From Bacteroidales bacterium (lineage in GTDB: Bacteria; Bacteroidota; Bacteroidia; Bacteroidales; P3), in NCBI GenBank assembly GCA_016296345.1, contig JAEDJL010000014.1:1-43163 (forward strand): 43,163 bases of DNA, written 5' to 3'. Shown one piece after another: positions 15,919 through 24,255 of this stretch. Below the pieces are notes generated by a model that was not told where the DNA came from, did not search any database, and was given only the letters and a program-made list of their open reading frames with translations. Numbering within the stretch: position 1 is the first letter of the stretch; every line of letters starts with the position of its first letter. Both the position numbers and the translations under genes were made by a program.

Positions 15919-17868
15919 ATGATAACAATAAACGGACTTTCGGTACATTTCCCGGGCGGATACTTGTTTGAAAATGTCGGATTTGTCGTAGGAAATAACG
16001 ACAGAATTGGTTTGGTCGGCAAAAACGGGGCAGGCAAATCGACGCTTCTCAAAGTCATTGCAGGAAAGCAAGAATACGACAAAGGCAGTGTGATTATCAG
16101 CGAAGGGCAAACGGTCGGTTACCTTCCGCAAGAGATGATTCCAAGCTCAAAGGTCAGCGTCTTGGAAGAAGCAATGACTGCTTTTGCTCAATTAAATGCA
16201 ATGGAAAAGGAGTTGGACAGCCTTGTCCAAATAATAAGCGAAAGAGAAGACTACGAATCTGCCGAATATGAGCGACTGTTGCACCGACACAGCGAGCTGA
16301 GCGAGAGGCTTTCTCTTCTTTCGTCGGGCAGTCGTCAGGGCGAAGCCGAGAAAATACTTTTGGGCTTGGGCTTTTCGCACGAAGATTTTTCAAGGAAGAT
16401 GACCGAGTTCAGCAGTGGCTGGCAAATGAGGGTAGAATTGGCAAAACTATTGCTCCGAAAGCCCGACACACTATTGCTTGACGAACCGACAAATCACCTC
16501 GACATCGAATCAATTCAGTGGTTGGAAACTTTTCTCGGCTCATATCGCGGAGCCATAATGTTGGTTTCTCACGACAGATGCTTTCTTGACAATATCACAA
16601 ACCGCACAATAGAAATCACTTCGGGCAAGATATACGACTACAAGACCAATTATTCAAACTATGTCAAGCTCCACGCCGAAAGGATAGAGCAACAGCAAGC
16701 CCGAATGGACAATCAACAAAGACAAATTGCCCAAACCGAGAAATTCATAGAACGATTCAGATATAAGGCAACCAAGAGCAAGCAGGTGCAATCGAAGATT
16801 AAGATGCTCGAAAAGATGGAAAAGGTTGAAATAGACCAAACCGACACGTCTTCAATTCACTTTCGCTTTGCTCCTTCGCCCCATTCGGGCAAGGTTGTCG
16901 TCGAAATAAAGCAGCTAAACAAGGCTTTCGGAGACAAACTCGTGCTGAAAGATGTGGAAATGCTCATCGAAAGAGGAGAGAAGGTCGCTTTTGTGGGCAA
17001 AAACGGCGAAGGCAAATCGACACTCTCCAAAATCATTGTTTCAGACTTGGAACAAAGCAGCGGAATATGCACCTTGGGACACGGAGTTGCCATAGGATAT
17101 TTTGCACAAAACCAAGCTGCACTTTTGGACGGCACAAAGACCGTGTTTGAAACCATAGATGACATTGCAGTTGGCGAAGTCCGTACACGCATTCGCAACA
17201 TTCTCGGCAGCTTTCTTTTTGATGAGAACGACATAGAGAAGAAAGTGAGCGTCCTTTCGGGAGGAGAGAAAACCCGACTTGCACTTGCCAAACTTCTTCT
17301 TTCGCCTTGCAATCTCCTTGTGCTTGACGAGCCTACCAATCACCTCGATATGCTTTCCAAAGACATACTTAAAATGGCTCTCGTGCAGTATGACGGCACT
17401 CTGATTGTGGTTTCGCACGACAGAGATTTCCTTCAAGGGCTTACAGACACCATTTACGAATTTTCTCATCACAAAGTGAGTCAATTCAAGGGCGATATTT
17501 TTGAATTTCTTCAAAGCAAAAAGCTCGAAGACTTGAAAGAATTGGACACTCTGTCATCTTGCGACAAATCCAAAACCTCCTCGCCTATAACTCAAAACAA
17601 ACAAGACTACCTCAAAAACAAAGAAAGAGAAAGTGCTTTGAGGAAGATGAGAAACCGTATTGCCTTGTGCGAAAACGGTATAGAGGCTTTGGAACAGCAG
17701 ATGGCAGAAATGGACAGGCAAATGTCCATGCCCGATTTTGCAAGCGACAATTCAAATTTAGATGACTTCTACAAACAATACGACAACCTCAAAAAGCAAC
17801 TCTCAGAGCAAATGAACCTCTGGGAAGACTTACAATCAGAACTTGAACAAGCACAACAACAATGTTAA
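15919..17868 (+). CDS. ABC-F family ATPase
   Basis: This 649-residue protein has two ABC ATPase domains and no membrane segment. The first Walker A is GKNGAGKS (34-41), and the second, GKNGEGKS, is near 359. The signatures are FSSGWQMRVELAKLL and LSGGEKTRLALAKLL, and each domain has LLDEPTNHLD or LVLDEPTNHLD. A basic linker (about 245-310) and a C-terminal coiled coil fit ABC-F proteins, which bind the ribosomal E site and relieve stalling. The subgroup looks closer to Uup/YdiF than to antibiotic-resistance forms. The last four bases before its stop codon begin the MATE gene. Confidence 0.92.
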   Translation: MITINGLSVHFPGGYLFENVGFVVGNNDRIGLVGKNGAGKSTLLKVIAGKQEYDKGSVIISEGQTVGYLPQEMIPSSKVSVLEEAMTAFAQLNAMEKELDSLVQIISEREDYESAEYERLLHRHSELSERLSLLSSGSRQGEAEKILLGLGFSHEDFSRKMTEFSSGWQMRVELAKLLLRKPDTLLLDEPTNHLDIESIQWLETFLGSYRGAIMLVSHDRCFLDNITNRTIEITSGKIYDYKTNYSNYVKLHAERIEQQQARMDNQQRQIAQTEKFIERFRYKATKSKQVQSKIKMLEKMEKVEIDQTDTSSIHFRFAPSPHSGKVVVEIKQLNKAFGDKLVLKDVEMLIERGEKVAFVGKNGEGKSTLSKIIVSDLEQSSGICTLGHGVAIGYFAQNQAALLDGTKTVFETIDDIAVGEVRTRIRNILGSFLFDENDIEKKVSVLSGGEKTRLALAKLLLSPCNLLVLDEPTNHLDMLSKDILKMALVQYDGTLIVVSHDRDFLQGLTDTIYEFSHHKVSQFKGDIFEFLQSKKLEDLKELDTLSSCDKSKTSSPITQNKQDYLKNKERESALRKMRNRIALCENGIEALEQQMAEMDRQMSMPDFASDNSNLDDFYKQYDNLKKQLSEQMNLWEDLQSELEQAQQQC

Positions 17869-19193
17869 AACCAAAGTATTACAAAGACAATTTCCGTCTT
17901 GCATATCCCATAATCCTCTCTTCTCTCGGAATGAGTGTCGTTCAATTCTTCGATACGCTCATGGTAGGACAGTTGGGTAAAGTTCCCTTGGCAGGAGTTG
18001 CCTTTTCGGCAGCAATAACAACCATTGCACTCGTATTCGGACAGGGAATTGGTATGGCACTTACCCCTCTTGTGGGACAGTCATATGCAAGAAAAGAAAC
18101 AAAACGAATATCCCTTTTGTTTCAAAATGCAATAAGTCTCAACCTTTTCACGGGAGCGTTCATTGTGGCAGTGCTTCTGCTCTTTGTTCCGCTGATGCCA
18201 TATCTCGGACAGCCGGACGAAGTAATTGAAGCGGCAAGAAACTACTTCATAGTTACCGCAATATCGCTTTTTCCTGCACAACTATTCCTTGCTTTTCGCC
18301 ACTTTATGGAAGGAGTTGGCAACACCAAGGCGACAATGGTCATCATCATATCTTCAAACGCACTTAACATATTGCTCAACTACCTTTTAATCTTCGGGGC
18401 GTGGGGATTTCCATGTTTGGGAGTGCTTGGAGCGGGAGTTGCGACCCTCATTGCCCGAACACTTATGCCGCTTGCATACCTTGTCTATTTGCTTTGGCAT
18501 AAGCACTACCGAAAGTATTTCAAGTTTTTCTCACAAGAGAACCTCTCATTGCACACTCACAAAATCATAATCCGATTGGGACTTCCCATTGCCGTGCAGT
18601 TGGCTTTGGAATGTATCAGTTTTTCGATGGTAACCATAATGATGGGCTGGTATTCGACCGTTGCACTTGCTGCCTATCAAATTGTGTTGACCTTTGTTAC
18701 CCTTACCTTCCAAGTGGCGTGCGGAATAGCTTCTGCAACTACCATTTTGGTATCCCATGCCTTCGGACGAAGAGACAAAACAGAGGTGTCATGCTATTCG
18801 ATGAGCGGATTGCATTTGAGTTTTCTTTCTATGGGAACATCGGCTCTTTGTTTCATTCTTTTCGGACGGCAGATAACCTCGCTGTTTTCAGCCGATATTG
18901 ATGTGATAGTGCAGGGGGCAATGCTGTTTGTTGTTGCCGGTGCATTCCAGCTCTTTGACGGGGCGCAATCTACCCTTCTCGGAGCATTGAGAGGAATAAA
19001 CGATGTAACCAAACCGATGAAATACTCCTTTTTGAGCTACATTCTTTTTGCCATACCGGTGGCTTATTGTTTGGGATTTGTGGTTGGTTTTGGTCCTTGC
19101 GGCATTCTTTCGGGCGAAGCCCTGGGTCTGATGCTTGCGGCAATACTTTACTATCGCCGATTGCGAAAATCGACCTCGGCAATGCAGCTCTGA
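17862..19193 (+). CDS. MATE-family efflux transporter
   Basis: A 443-residue, twelve-helix MATE transporter (NorM/DinF type) that exports cationic compounds in exchange for Na+ or H+. The first helix has PIILSSLGMSVVQFFDTLMVGQLG. Each half carries the usual polar helix pattern, and the second half has GIASATTILVSHAFG. Its ATG lies inside the end of the ABC-F gene (7-base overlap), so translation is probably coupled. It ends near convergent array C. The substrate cannot be predicted. Confidence 0.93.
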   Translation: MLKPKYYKDNFRLAYPIILSSLGMSVVQFFDTLMVGQLGKVPLAGVAFSAAITTIALVFGQGIGMALTPLVGQSYARKETKRISLLFQNAISLNLFTGAFIVAVLLLFVPLMPYLGQPDEVIEAARNYFIVTAISLFPAQLFLAFRHFMEGVGNTKATMVIIISSNALNILLNYLLIFGAWGFPCLGVLGAGVATLIARTLMPLAYLVYLLWHKHYRKYFKFFSQENLSLHTHKIIIRLGLPIAVQLALECISFSMVTIMMGWYSTVALAAYQIVLTFVTLTFQVACGIASATTILVSHAFGRRDKTEVSCYSMSGLHLSFLSMGTSALCFILFGRQITSLFSADIDVIVQGAMLFVVAGAFQLFDGAQSTLLGALRGINDVTKPMKYSFLSYILFAIPVAYCLGFVVGFGPCGILSGEALGLMLAAILYYRRLRKSTSAMQL

Positions 19194-19242
19194 CAGAGCA
19201 GGGTGCAAACCTCAAAAATCAAGACGAAATACAAGGAAAATA

Positions 19243-19326
19243 AATCACCGTTTTGGCAAAATAAAACGGCGATTTATTTTGTCAAAACGGCGATTTATCC
19301 GAGCAGAACGCCGTTTTATTTTGACA
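19243..19326. repeat. 21-base-period palindromic array C
   Basis: Units start at 19243 (AATCACCGTTT), 19264 (AAACGGCGATT), 19285 (AAACGGCGATT) and 19306 (GAACGCCGTTT), exactly 21 apart. Spacers are TGGCAAAATA, TATTTTGTCA, TATCCGAGCA and TATTTTGACA. The array lies between the convergent 3' ends of the MATE and YqaA genes. Units 1 and 2 can pair as a hairpin with a 10-base loop, followed by TATTTTG. It could end transcripts from both sides. Confidence 0.93.
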
Positions 19327-19406
19327 GGTCTTAATATTTTGATTTTCAGTGTTGTTTTTGAGCCGGCAGGTCGGAGAGAAAGAGCTGCAAAATCGGACTT
19401 TTCTTT

Positions 19407-19859
19407 TCAGAGAAAGAACGATTGCACATTGAAATACTCGATAAGAATACCTATGCAGCCAAAGCGAACAAAGCGACCTATCGACATATACAGACAACTC
19501 TTCAAAGGTGAGATTTTCATAAAGCCGAGTGTTATCGCAATCACGTCTCCCACAATGGGCAACCATGCAAAAAATCCTGCAACTGCCTTATATTTATCGA
19601 CTTTTGCCCTCATTTTCTCTATCTTTTGGCGGCTTACCTTGAATAGCTTCTCAATCCATTCCATTTTTCCGAGCCAACCAAGTCCGAAAGAGGTCATTCC
19701 TCCTATGCTGTTGCCCAATCCGGCAAGGAAAACGCACAACCAAACATTGTTTCCCAAAGCAATATTTCCCACAAGCAGTGCTTCACTCGGAAAAGGCAGC
19801 ACGGTAGAGGCAAGGAAACTGCCGATAAACAGTCCCAACAACCCTAAGTTTTCGAGCAT
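19407..19859 (-). CDS. YqaA/VTT-domain membrane protein
   Basis: A 150-residue SNARE-associated/VTT (DedA-related) protein of the short YqaA type. The first helical hairpin holds FLASTVLPFPSEALLVG, followed by GLGNSIGGMTSFGLGWLGK and the later helix FFAWLPIVGDVIAITLGFMKI. DedA-family proteins act in the cytoplasmic membrane, and some flip undecaprenyl phosphate or phospholipids. The role of the YqaA group is not established. It is the last gene of the porW operon, 4 bases after the lipoprotein gene, and ends next to array C. Confidence 0.88.
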   Translation of the reverse strand: MLENLGLLGLFIGSFLASTVLPFPSEALLVGNIALGNNVWLCVFLAGLGNSIGGMTSFGLGWLGKMEWIEKLFKVSRQKIEKMRAKVDKYKAVAGFFAWLPIVGDVIAITLGFMKISPLKSCLYMSIGRFVRFGCIGILIEYFNVQSFFL

Positions 19860-19863
19860 CAGG

Positions 19864-20256
19864 CTATTTTATTCGGCGATAAGTAAATGTGCGGTTGTCT
19901 TTGTCTTTGTATATCATCTTGTTTTGGTCAATTGACTGAATGATGTAACGTTTTGTTACAACGTGTTCATCGACCACAATGAGGGTATCGCCTGTTACGG
20001 TGTAAGTTCCCACACTTACCGAGCTTGTGCAGCTGTCGAATGTTGTGAGAGTGCGAGCTTTTGCGTCAGAAACGTAATCTGCAAACTCGATATAAGAGGC
20101 TTTTTGACAGTCTGTTGCTTCGGGGTCTGCCATTATCTCTTCTTTGTTCCACCTTCCTGTGATAAGGTCGTTTTCTTCAATCTTTTCTTGGCACGAAGTG
20201 AGCATAGAGCCACACATTATGCCCGAGAAAAGCAACATAATTAACTTTTTATTCAT
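19864..20256 (-). CDS. Small lipoprotein, lipocalin-like
   Basis: This 130-residue protein has a lipoprotein signal (MNKKLIMLLFSGIMCGSMLTSC), with the acylated cysteine at 22. The mature part (LITGRWNKEEI, GTYTVTGDTLIVVD, KRYIIQSIDQNKMIYKD) has the beta-strand pattern of the small lipocalin-like proteins common in Bacteroidales. The function is unknown. The ATG at 20256 is chosen because it begins the signal peptide. It overlaps the end of the preceding gene by 8 bases, so it belongs to the porW operon. Confidence 0.8.
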   Translation of the reverse strand: MNKKLIMLLFSGIMCGSMLTSCQEKIEENDLITGRWNKEEIMADPEATDCQKASYIEFADYVSDAKARTLTTFDSCTSSVSVGTYTVTGDTLIVVDEHVVTKRYIIQSIDQNKMIYKDKDNRTFTYRRIK

Positions 20257-20692
20257 CTTTTGTCTGATTTTCGTTTGATTGATTTTGGGATTGTTTTTCT
20301 TCTTCTGCCAGTCTTCTCGACAGTTTGTTGGTTGTAATGGTGTCAAAGACCAAAAAGAACAAGAATAACACAAAGTAAGTGATTGCAAACAGGGCTTGGG
20401 TTTCAATTTTGAAAAGAAAGACCACTGCCAATACGCCCAAATAAATCACAAACTTGGCAACCTTGGTAATCAAAAAGATATGTACGAAGTTCATCTTGGT
20501 CTTTTTGGGCAGAAAATACAGTGCCGAGTATGACAAGGCGGTCATTGCATAAAACATGACGATGTAATATGGCAGGTTTTCGCTGAAAAAGGCTTTGTTT
20601 ATGGCAAGAGCCGAGAACAAAGTCAGAAAACAAACGCATATTGCAAAGATGCTCAGATAAGAAAAGTAAGATAAAATCGGATGTTGTTTCAT
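20249..20692 (-). CDS. Four-helix membrane protein, AtpI-like by position
   Basis: This 147-residue protein has four hydrophobic segments (about 10-32, 42-60, 70-95 and 102-120) and a polar tail rich in Glu and Gln. No sequence motif identifies it. As I recall, Bacteroidota genomes often have such a protein between AtpZ and the ATP synthase a subunit, which would make it an AtpI-like assembly factor. Here the next genes are a lipoprotein and YqaA instead of atpB. It starts 3 bases after atpZ, so the two are tightly coupled. Confidence 0.7.
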   Translation of the reverse strand: MKQHPILSYFSYLSIFAICVCFLTLFSALAINKAFFSENLPYYIVMFYAMTALSYSALYFLPKKTKMNFVHIFLITKVAKFVIYLGVLAVVFLFKIETQALFAITYFVLFLFFLVFDTITTNKLSRRLAEEEKQSQNQSNENQTKDE

Positions 20693-20695
20693 TTT

Positions 20696-20884
20696 CTATT
20701 TCTTTGTCAGCTTTTTGAGGGTGGCATACAGCCCTATGGCAATGGCAATAAGGCTCAAACTCACCGTAAAAAGCGGTTTCAATTCGACAAAATGTTCATC
20801 TAACTTATATCCGGCGAACACTCCCAAAAACACAATGAACAAAAGTTCAAATGCGATTGCGGAATATTTGCCGTATTCGTTCAT
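20696..20884 (-). CDS. atpZ: AtpZ/AtpI-family protein
   Basis: A 62-residue protein with two membrane helices. The pattern FELLFIVFLGVFAGYKLDEHF, then LFTVSLSLIAIAIGLYATLKKL, is that of AtpZ (the AtpZ/AtpI family), which is normally the first gene of F-type ATP synthase operons and is linked to c-ring assembly or Mg/Ca uptake. In this window no atpBEFHAGDC gene follows, so it appears orphaned, or the synthase is elsewhere. It lies between bactofilin (21 bases) and the four-helix protein (3 bases). Confidence 0.82.
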   Translation of the reverse strand: MNEYGKYSAIAFELLFIVFLGVFAGYKLDEHFVELKPLFTVSLSLIAIAIGLYATLKKLTKK

Positions 20885-20905
20885 TTTTATGTCGGTGTTT
20901 TATGA

Positions 20906-21289
20906 CTATTGTTCGTTGTTTTCTTGATTGTTCTGCACATAGAACTGATTTTGTTCTTCGCCCATCGAACAATAACCCGAAAATACAGCACCCGGTTCAA
21001 TCGAAATCTGACCTATGACCAAGTCTCCCTTGATGCGGGCATCTTTGAGAAGCGAAAGAAGTTCATCAACTCTTATATTTCCATCGACCTTTCCTGCCAA
21101 TTCTGCATTTTGACAAGCTATTGTTCCGTTAATGTAGCCGCTTTCTCCCATAAAGAGAGTTCCTCTCACTGTGAGATTGCCGTTTATTGTGCCATCTACT
21201 CTCATATTTCCGTCGGAAACAACATCGCCCTTGATAGCTGTTCCTCTGCTGATAACATTAAGCTGTTCGTTCTGCTCAAAATTTGTCAT
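20906..21289 (-). CDS. Bactofilin
   Basis: This 127-residue protein consists of a bactofilin (polymer-forming cytoskeletal, DUF583) domain flanked by short polar ends. The repeated beta-helix rungs are visible as GTAIKGDVVSDGNMRVDGTINGNLTVRGTLFMG, then GYINGTIACQNAELAGKVDGNIRV. Bactofilins polymerise without nucleotides into filaments that anchor cell-wall enzymes or other proteins at the membrane. It follows porW by 24 bases, a linkage I recall as widespread in Bacteroidota. Confidence 0.93.
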   Translation of the reverse strand: MTNFEQNEQLNVISRGTAIKGDVVSDGNMRVDGTINGNLTVRGTLFMGESGYINGTIACQNAELAGKVDGNIRVDELLSLLKDARIKGDLVIGQISIEPGAVFSGYCSMGEEQNQFYVQNNQENNEQ

Positions 21290-21313
21290 AACTTTTGTGT
21301 TTTTATCGTGTTA

Positions 21314-24085
21314 TTATTTTTGATTGTCGTTTTGTTCAGATGTATCTTCTTGTTGCTCTTGCTTTTGCAAGGGTTCGAGATACATCAGCTTGAAAAACTT
21401 TTCGTAAGTCTCTATATTCTTCTTTTTGTAGAAGGTAGGGTAGTTTTGAATTGAGATTACAAAGTGAGTATAGCGGTCTTTGTCGTATGCTTGCAGCATT
21501 GTGTCGATGCTTAGGTAGTAGTTCATTGCCTGATTGCGGTTTGCAAACTTTCTCACTCCAATCATTTGTTTGGTTATGGTGAAGAGTGTACTTGTGGTTT
21601 TGAGGTTCAAGTCGGCAAAATGGGTGTCGTTGAACGCCTTAACCTTGCTTTCGGTTTCGATTGCGTCCATTTTGTCGTCGTCAAACAACAAAACATAATA
21701 GTGTTGCATATCTTTGAACTTGAACATCAGCATTTCGGCATCGGCAATGTTGTTTTTGTCCTTGTTTTCGCCCTCTTTGCTCGCTCCCTCTGCCGAAGTC
21801 TCCTTGTTTTCTTGTGTTTCGGCTTTGTTTTTTGAAGGTTTGTAAGTCAAATCTATCTTTCCGTCGGGATAGGCTGCCGCAAGGTGTTGCAGTTGTGCCT
21901 CCACTATAGGAGCAATCTCGCTTTCGGTATGGTTGTGAAGCAGAAGGGTCAAATCCATTGCAAGAGAATCTATCCCGTAAAGCCGTCCTTTTGCCAATGC
22001 TTCAACGTATAAGAGCTTTGGAATGTAAGGACCTATTTTCAAACTGTCTCTTGCTTTTGCTCCCTCGGTCAATGTTTGATTGTAAAGGTCTTTTTGATAG
22101 AGCGAATAGACGTTTGAGTATAGCCTTTCGCCCAAAGAACCCGACCGACTGACCTCTTCCCAATATTCGGGGTTGCTTATCATCATCGCAAAGTCGCTCT
22201 CGGGATATTCGGTGAGTATTTTGTTCTTGTAGAAGTTGGAATTAGGATACTGACCGAGTGCATCATATATTTTGTATAGGTGGTAGGACGAAGGTAATAT
22301 GTTTTGGTGAGCAGGGAAACGGCGATGCAGTTCCAAGAAAGTCTCGATTGCTTTTCCCATGTTGTTCAATCCTTGATAGTAAATGTAGCCTGCCGAAAGC
22401 AAAGCGTCTGCAATTTCTTCGTTTGCTGCGTTTTTTGCCTCGTCAGTGAAAGGAATGTCTTTCGTATAGTACTCTTTGGTTTCGGGAGACGAAGGTTTGC
22501 TCTTGCTGCTCTTGCCTGCGGTTGAGTCGGAGGGGTCTTTGCCCTCTTCTGCCAAAGCATCAGTATTCTCAAAGTCAAATTCGTCTTCCTTGTGGCTCAA
22601 TCTCCAGTTGTCGGCAAGCTCTCTGTCGCCCCAAATCCTCTTAAACTCCAACTGACCTACCTGAACGGTGGCATTATTGTAGAAATACCAGTTCGATTGG
22701 TTGGAATTAAATTGGTCGTAACGGTTCATTGTCGCCATGCTTGCAGCCAATGCCTTGGCTTTCTGCTCCTCTTCTTCTTTTTCTTTTTTCTTTCGCTTAT
22801 ATTCTTCGATGTAAGAGTTTATTCTTCTGTCGAGTTCTTCTTCGCTTAGCAGGCTCATGGCAATCAAACTGTCCCAACGCTCCACGCATCTGAGGTCTGT
22901 AACAAGTTTGGTGAGGACTTTTTGTCGGCTTTCGATGTTTGCACGGTTCGGATAGTCCTTCGGCATTACCGAAAGGGCGGTATCGTAGTACATTTGTGCT
23001 TCTTCATACTTTTCAAGCACCGAAAAATAGGTGTCGGCAGCCCTTAGAGAAGAGACAATCTTCTGTTGCTTATTCACAGTCGAGAGATGAACCGATTCTT
23101 CCCACTGATTGCAAGCCTTATCGACGTTCTTGTCCCTGAAATAAACCTCTCCCAAGGCATAATATATTTGGTCTTTGTATTCTATGTTCTTCTTATCTTT
23201 TGCCATTTTCTCCAATCGGGAAATTATTGGCTTGCTGCTGCTATTTTTGGGGTCGTAACACATTGCGATGTTGAGATTTGAAGCAAACTGCATCTCGTAA
23301 TTTCCTGCCCGTTTGGCTGTCTTTTTGAAACATTTGGTCGCCATATCATATTCGCCAGCCTCTTTGTAAATCTGTCCTTCGATAAACATCAGACGAGTGT
23401 TCAATTTGGGTTCAAAAATGGTGAATTTGCGTTTCTTGAAGTACTCTAACGCCAAGGCGTTTTTGCCTTGTGCAAGAGCGTTTTCGGCATATACGGTATA
23501 TAGGAAGTTGTTTAGTTTTTTCGGAGCTTTGCCTTCGTCAATTTTGTTCTTCACTTGGTCGAGCAGAATGTCGCATTCGCTGTACTTTTTGCTCATGCAG
23601 TTGGTCAGAGCAAGCCAAATCATTGGCTCATACATCTCTTTTTTGTCTTTATACTGCCCCATAAGAGACGAGAAAGTGGCACTTGCACTCTTGTAATCCC
23701 TTGCATAGAAGCAGGCTTTGCCAATCAGCAGGTAGGCATCGTCAATTTGCGGATTTTTTTCGATACCCGAGAACTTCATAGAGTGCTTTTGAATGACTTT
23801 GCTGCCTTTTTCAATTGCTCTGTCGGTGTTTGACTTGATTGAAGCGGCATTTTCGGCACTTCCGAGCTTATAAACAGGTAGTATCTTGGTGAAATCGTCT
23901 TTGTGATTTTGCTCCAAGGATTTTATTCCTTCCTTTAACGCCTGATTTCCGTTCCACCAAGCGTTGTAATGTGCCGTAATGCTGTGATATTGTCTGTTGA
24001 GCCACTTGTCTTTGCTCGTCGAACAAGCACAAAACAACAATATGGCAGAACAAATCAAAGATATGTTTAGTGTTTTCCTTTTCAA
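21314..24085 (-). CDS. porW: PorW/SprE-type T9SS lipoprotein
   Basis: A 923-residue lipoprotein of the PorW/SprE family, a periplasmic T9SS component that links the PorK/N ring to other parts of the machine. The signal ends at LLFCAC, followed by the family motif HYNAWWNGNQALKEG. TPR-like helical repeats fill roughly 110-400 and 550-680, a Lys/Glu-rich segment lies between, and a charged low-complexity stretch precedes the C-terminal domain. No in-frame ATG is available before the signal, and the start is TTG at 24085 (read as Met-Lys-Arg-Lys). It heads the six-gene operon and has an excellent promoter. The symbol rests on family resemblance. Confidence 0.87.
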   Translation of the reverse strand: MKRKTLNISLICSAILLFCACSTSKDKWLNRQYHSITAHYNAWWNGNQALKEGIKSLEQNHKDDFTKILPVYKLGSAENAASIKSNTDRAIEKGSKVIQKHSMKFSGIEKNPQIDDAYLLIGKACFYARDYKSASATFSSLMGQYKDKKEMYEPMIWLALTNCMSKKYSECDILLDQVKNKIDEGKAPKKLNNFLYTVYAENALAQGKNALALEYFKKRKFTIFEPKLNTRLMFIEGQIYKEAGEYDMATKCFKKTAKRAGNYEMQFASNLNIAMCYDPKNSSSKPIISRLEKMAKDKKNIEYKDQIYYALGEVYFRDKNVDKACNQWEESVHLSTVNKQQKIVSSLRAADTYFSVLEKYEEAQMYYDTALSVMPKDYPNRANIESRQKVLTKLVTDLRCVERWDSLIAMSLLSEEELDRRINSYIEEYKRKKKEKEEEEQKAKALAASMATMNRYDQFNSNQSNWYFYNNATVQVGQLEFKRIWGDRELADNWRLSHKEDEFDFENTDALAEEGKDPSDSTAGKSSKSKPSSPETKEYYTKDIPFTDEAKNAANEEIADALLSAGYIYYQGLNNMGKAIETFLELHRRFPAHQNILPSSYHLYKIYDALGQYPNSNFYKNKILTEYPESDFAMMISNPEYWEEVSRSGSLGERLYSNVYSLYQKDLYNQTLTEGAKARDSLKIGPYIPKLLYVEALAKGRLYGIDSLAMDLTLLLHNHTESEIAPIVEAQLQHLAAAYPDGKIDLTYKPSKNKAETQENKETSAEGASKEGENKDKNNIADAEMLMFKFKDMQHYYVLLFDDDKMDAIETESKVKAFNDTHFADLNLKTTSTLFTITKQMIGVRKFANRNQAMNYYLSIDTMLQAYDKDRYTHFVISIQNYPTFYKKKNIETYEKFFKLMYLEPLQKQEQQEDTSEQNDNQK

Positions 24086-24121
24086 ATCACAGCCTGTTTT
24101 TGATTACTAACTTATAAATTG

Positions 24122-24151
24122 CAAATTTATTGGATTTATCCGAAAAAACAA
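24122..24151 (-). promoter_or_regulatory. Promoter of the porW operon
   Basis: On the minus strand, TTG (24151-24149), a 19-base spacer and TAAATTTG (24129-24122), 36 bases before the TTG start codon. Confidence 0.75.
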
Positions 24152-24203
24152 TCGAAAGGACACAAAAAACGAACTTTTTTCTCGCCTTATCCGAAATATA
24201 TAG

Positions 24204-24211
24204 TATATTTG
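24204..24211 (+). promoter_or_regulatory. -7 box of the DUF1015 gene
   Basis: TATATTTG followed by CA, 44 bases before the ATG at 24256. It rules out the longer reading frame that begins at 24130. Confidence 0.6.
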
Positions 24212-24255
24212 CACGCAAATTAAAAGCAAGATTTAACAATAAAATAGCAAGAAAA

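Noticed and set aside
19135..19935. A 266-codon plus-strand frame through array C
   Set aside because: It overlaps the MATE and YqaA genes in other frames and gains length only because the array lacks stops. Its KRRF heptads are repeat DNA, not evidence of a gene.
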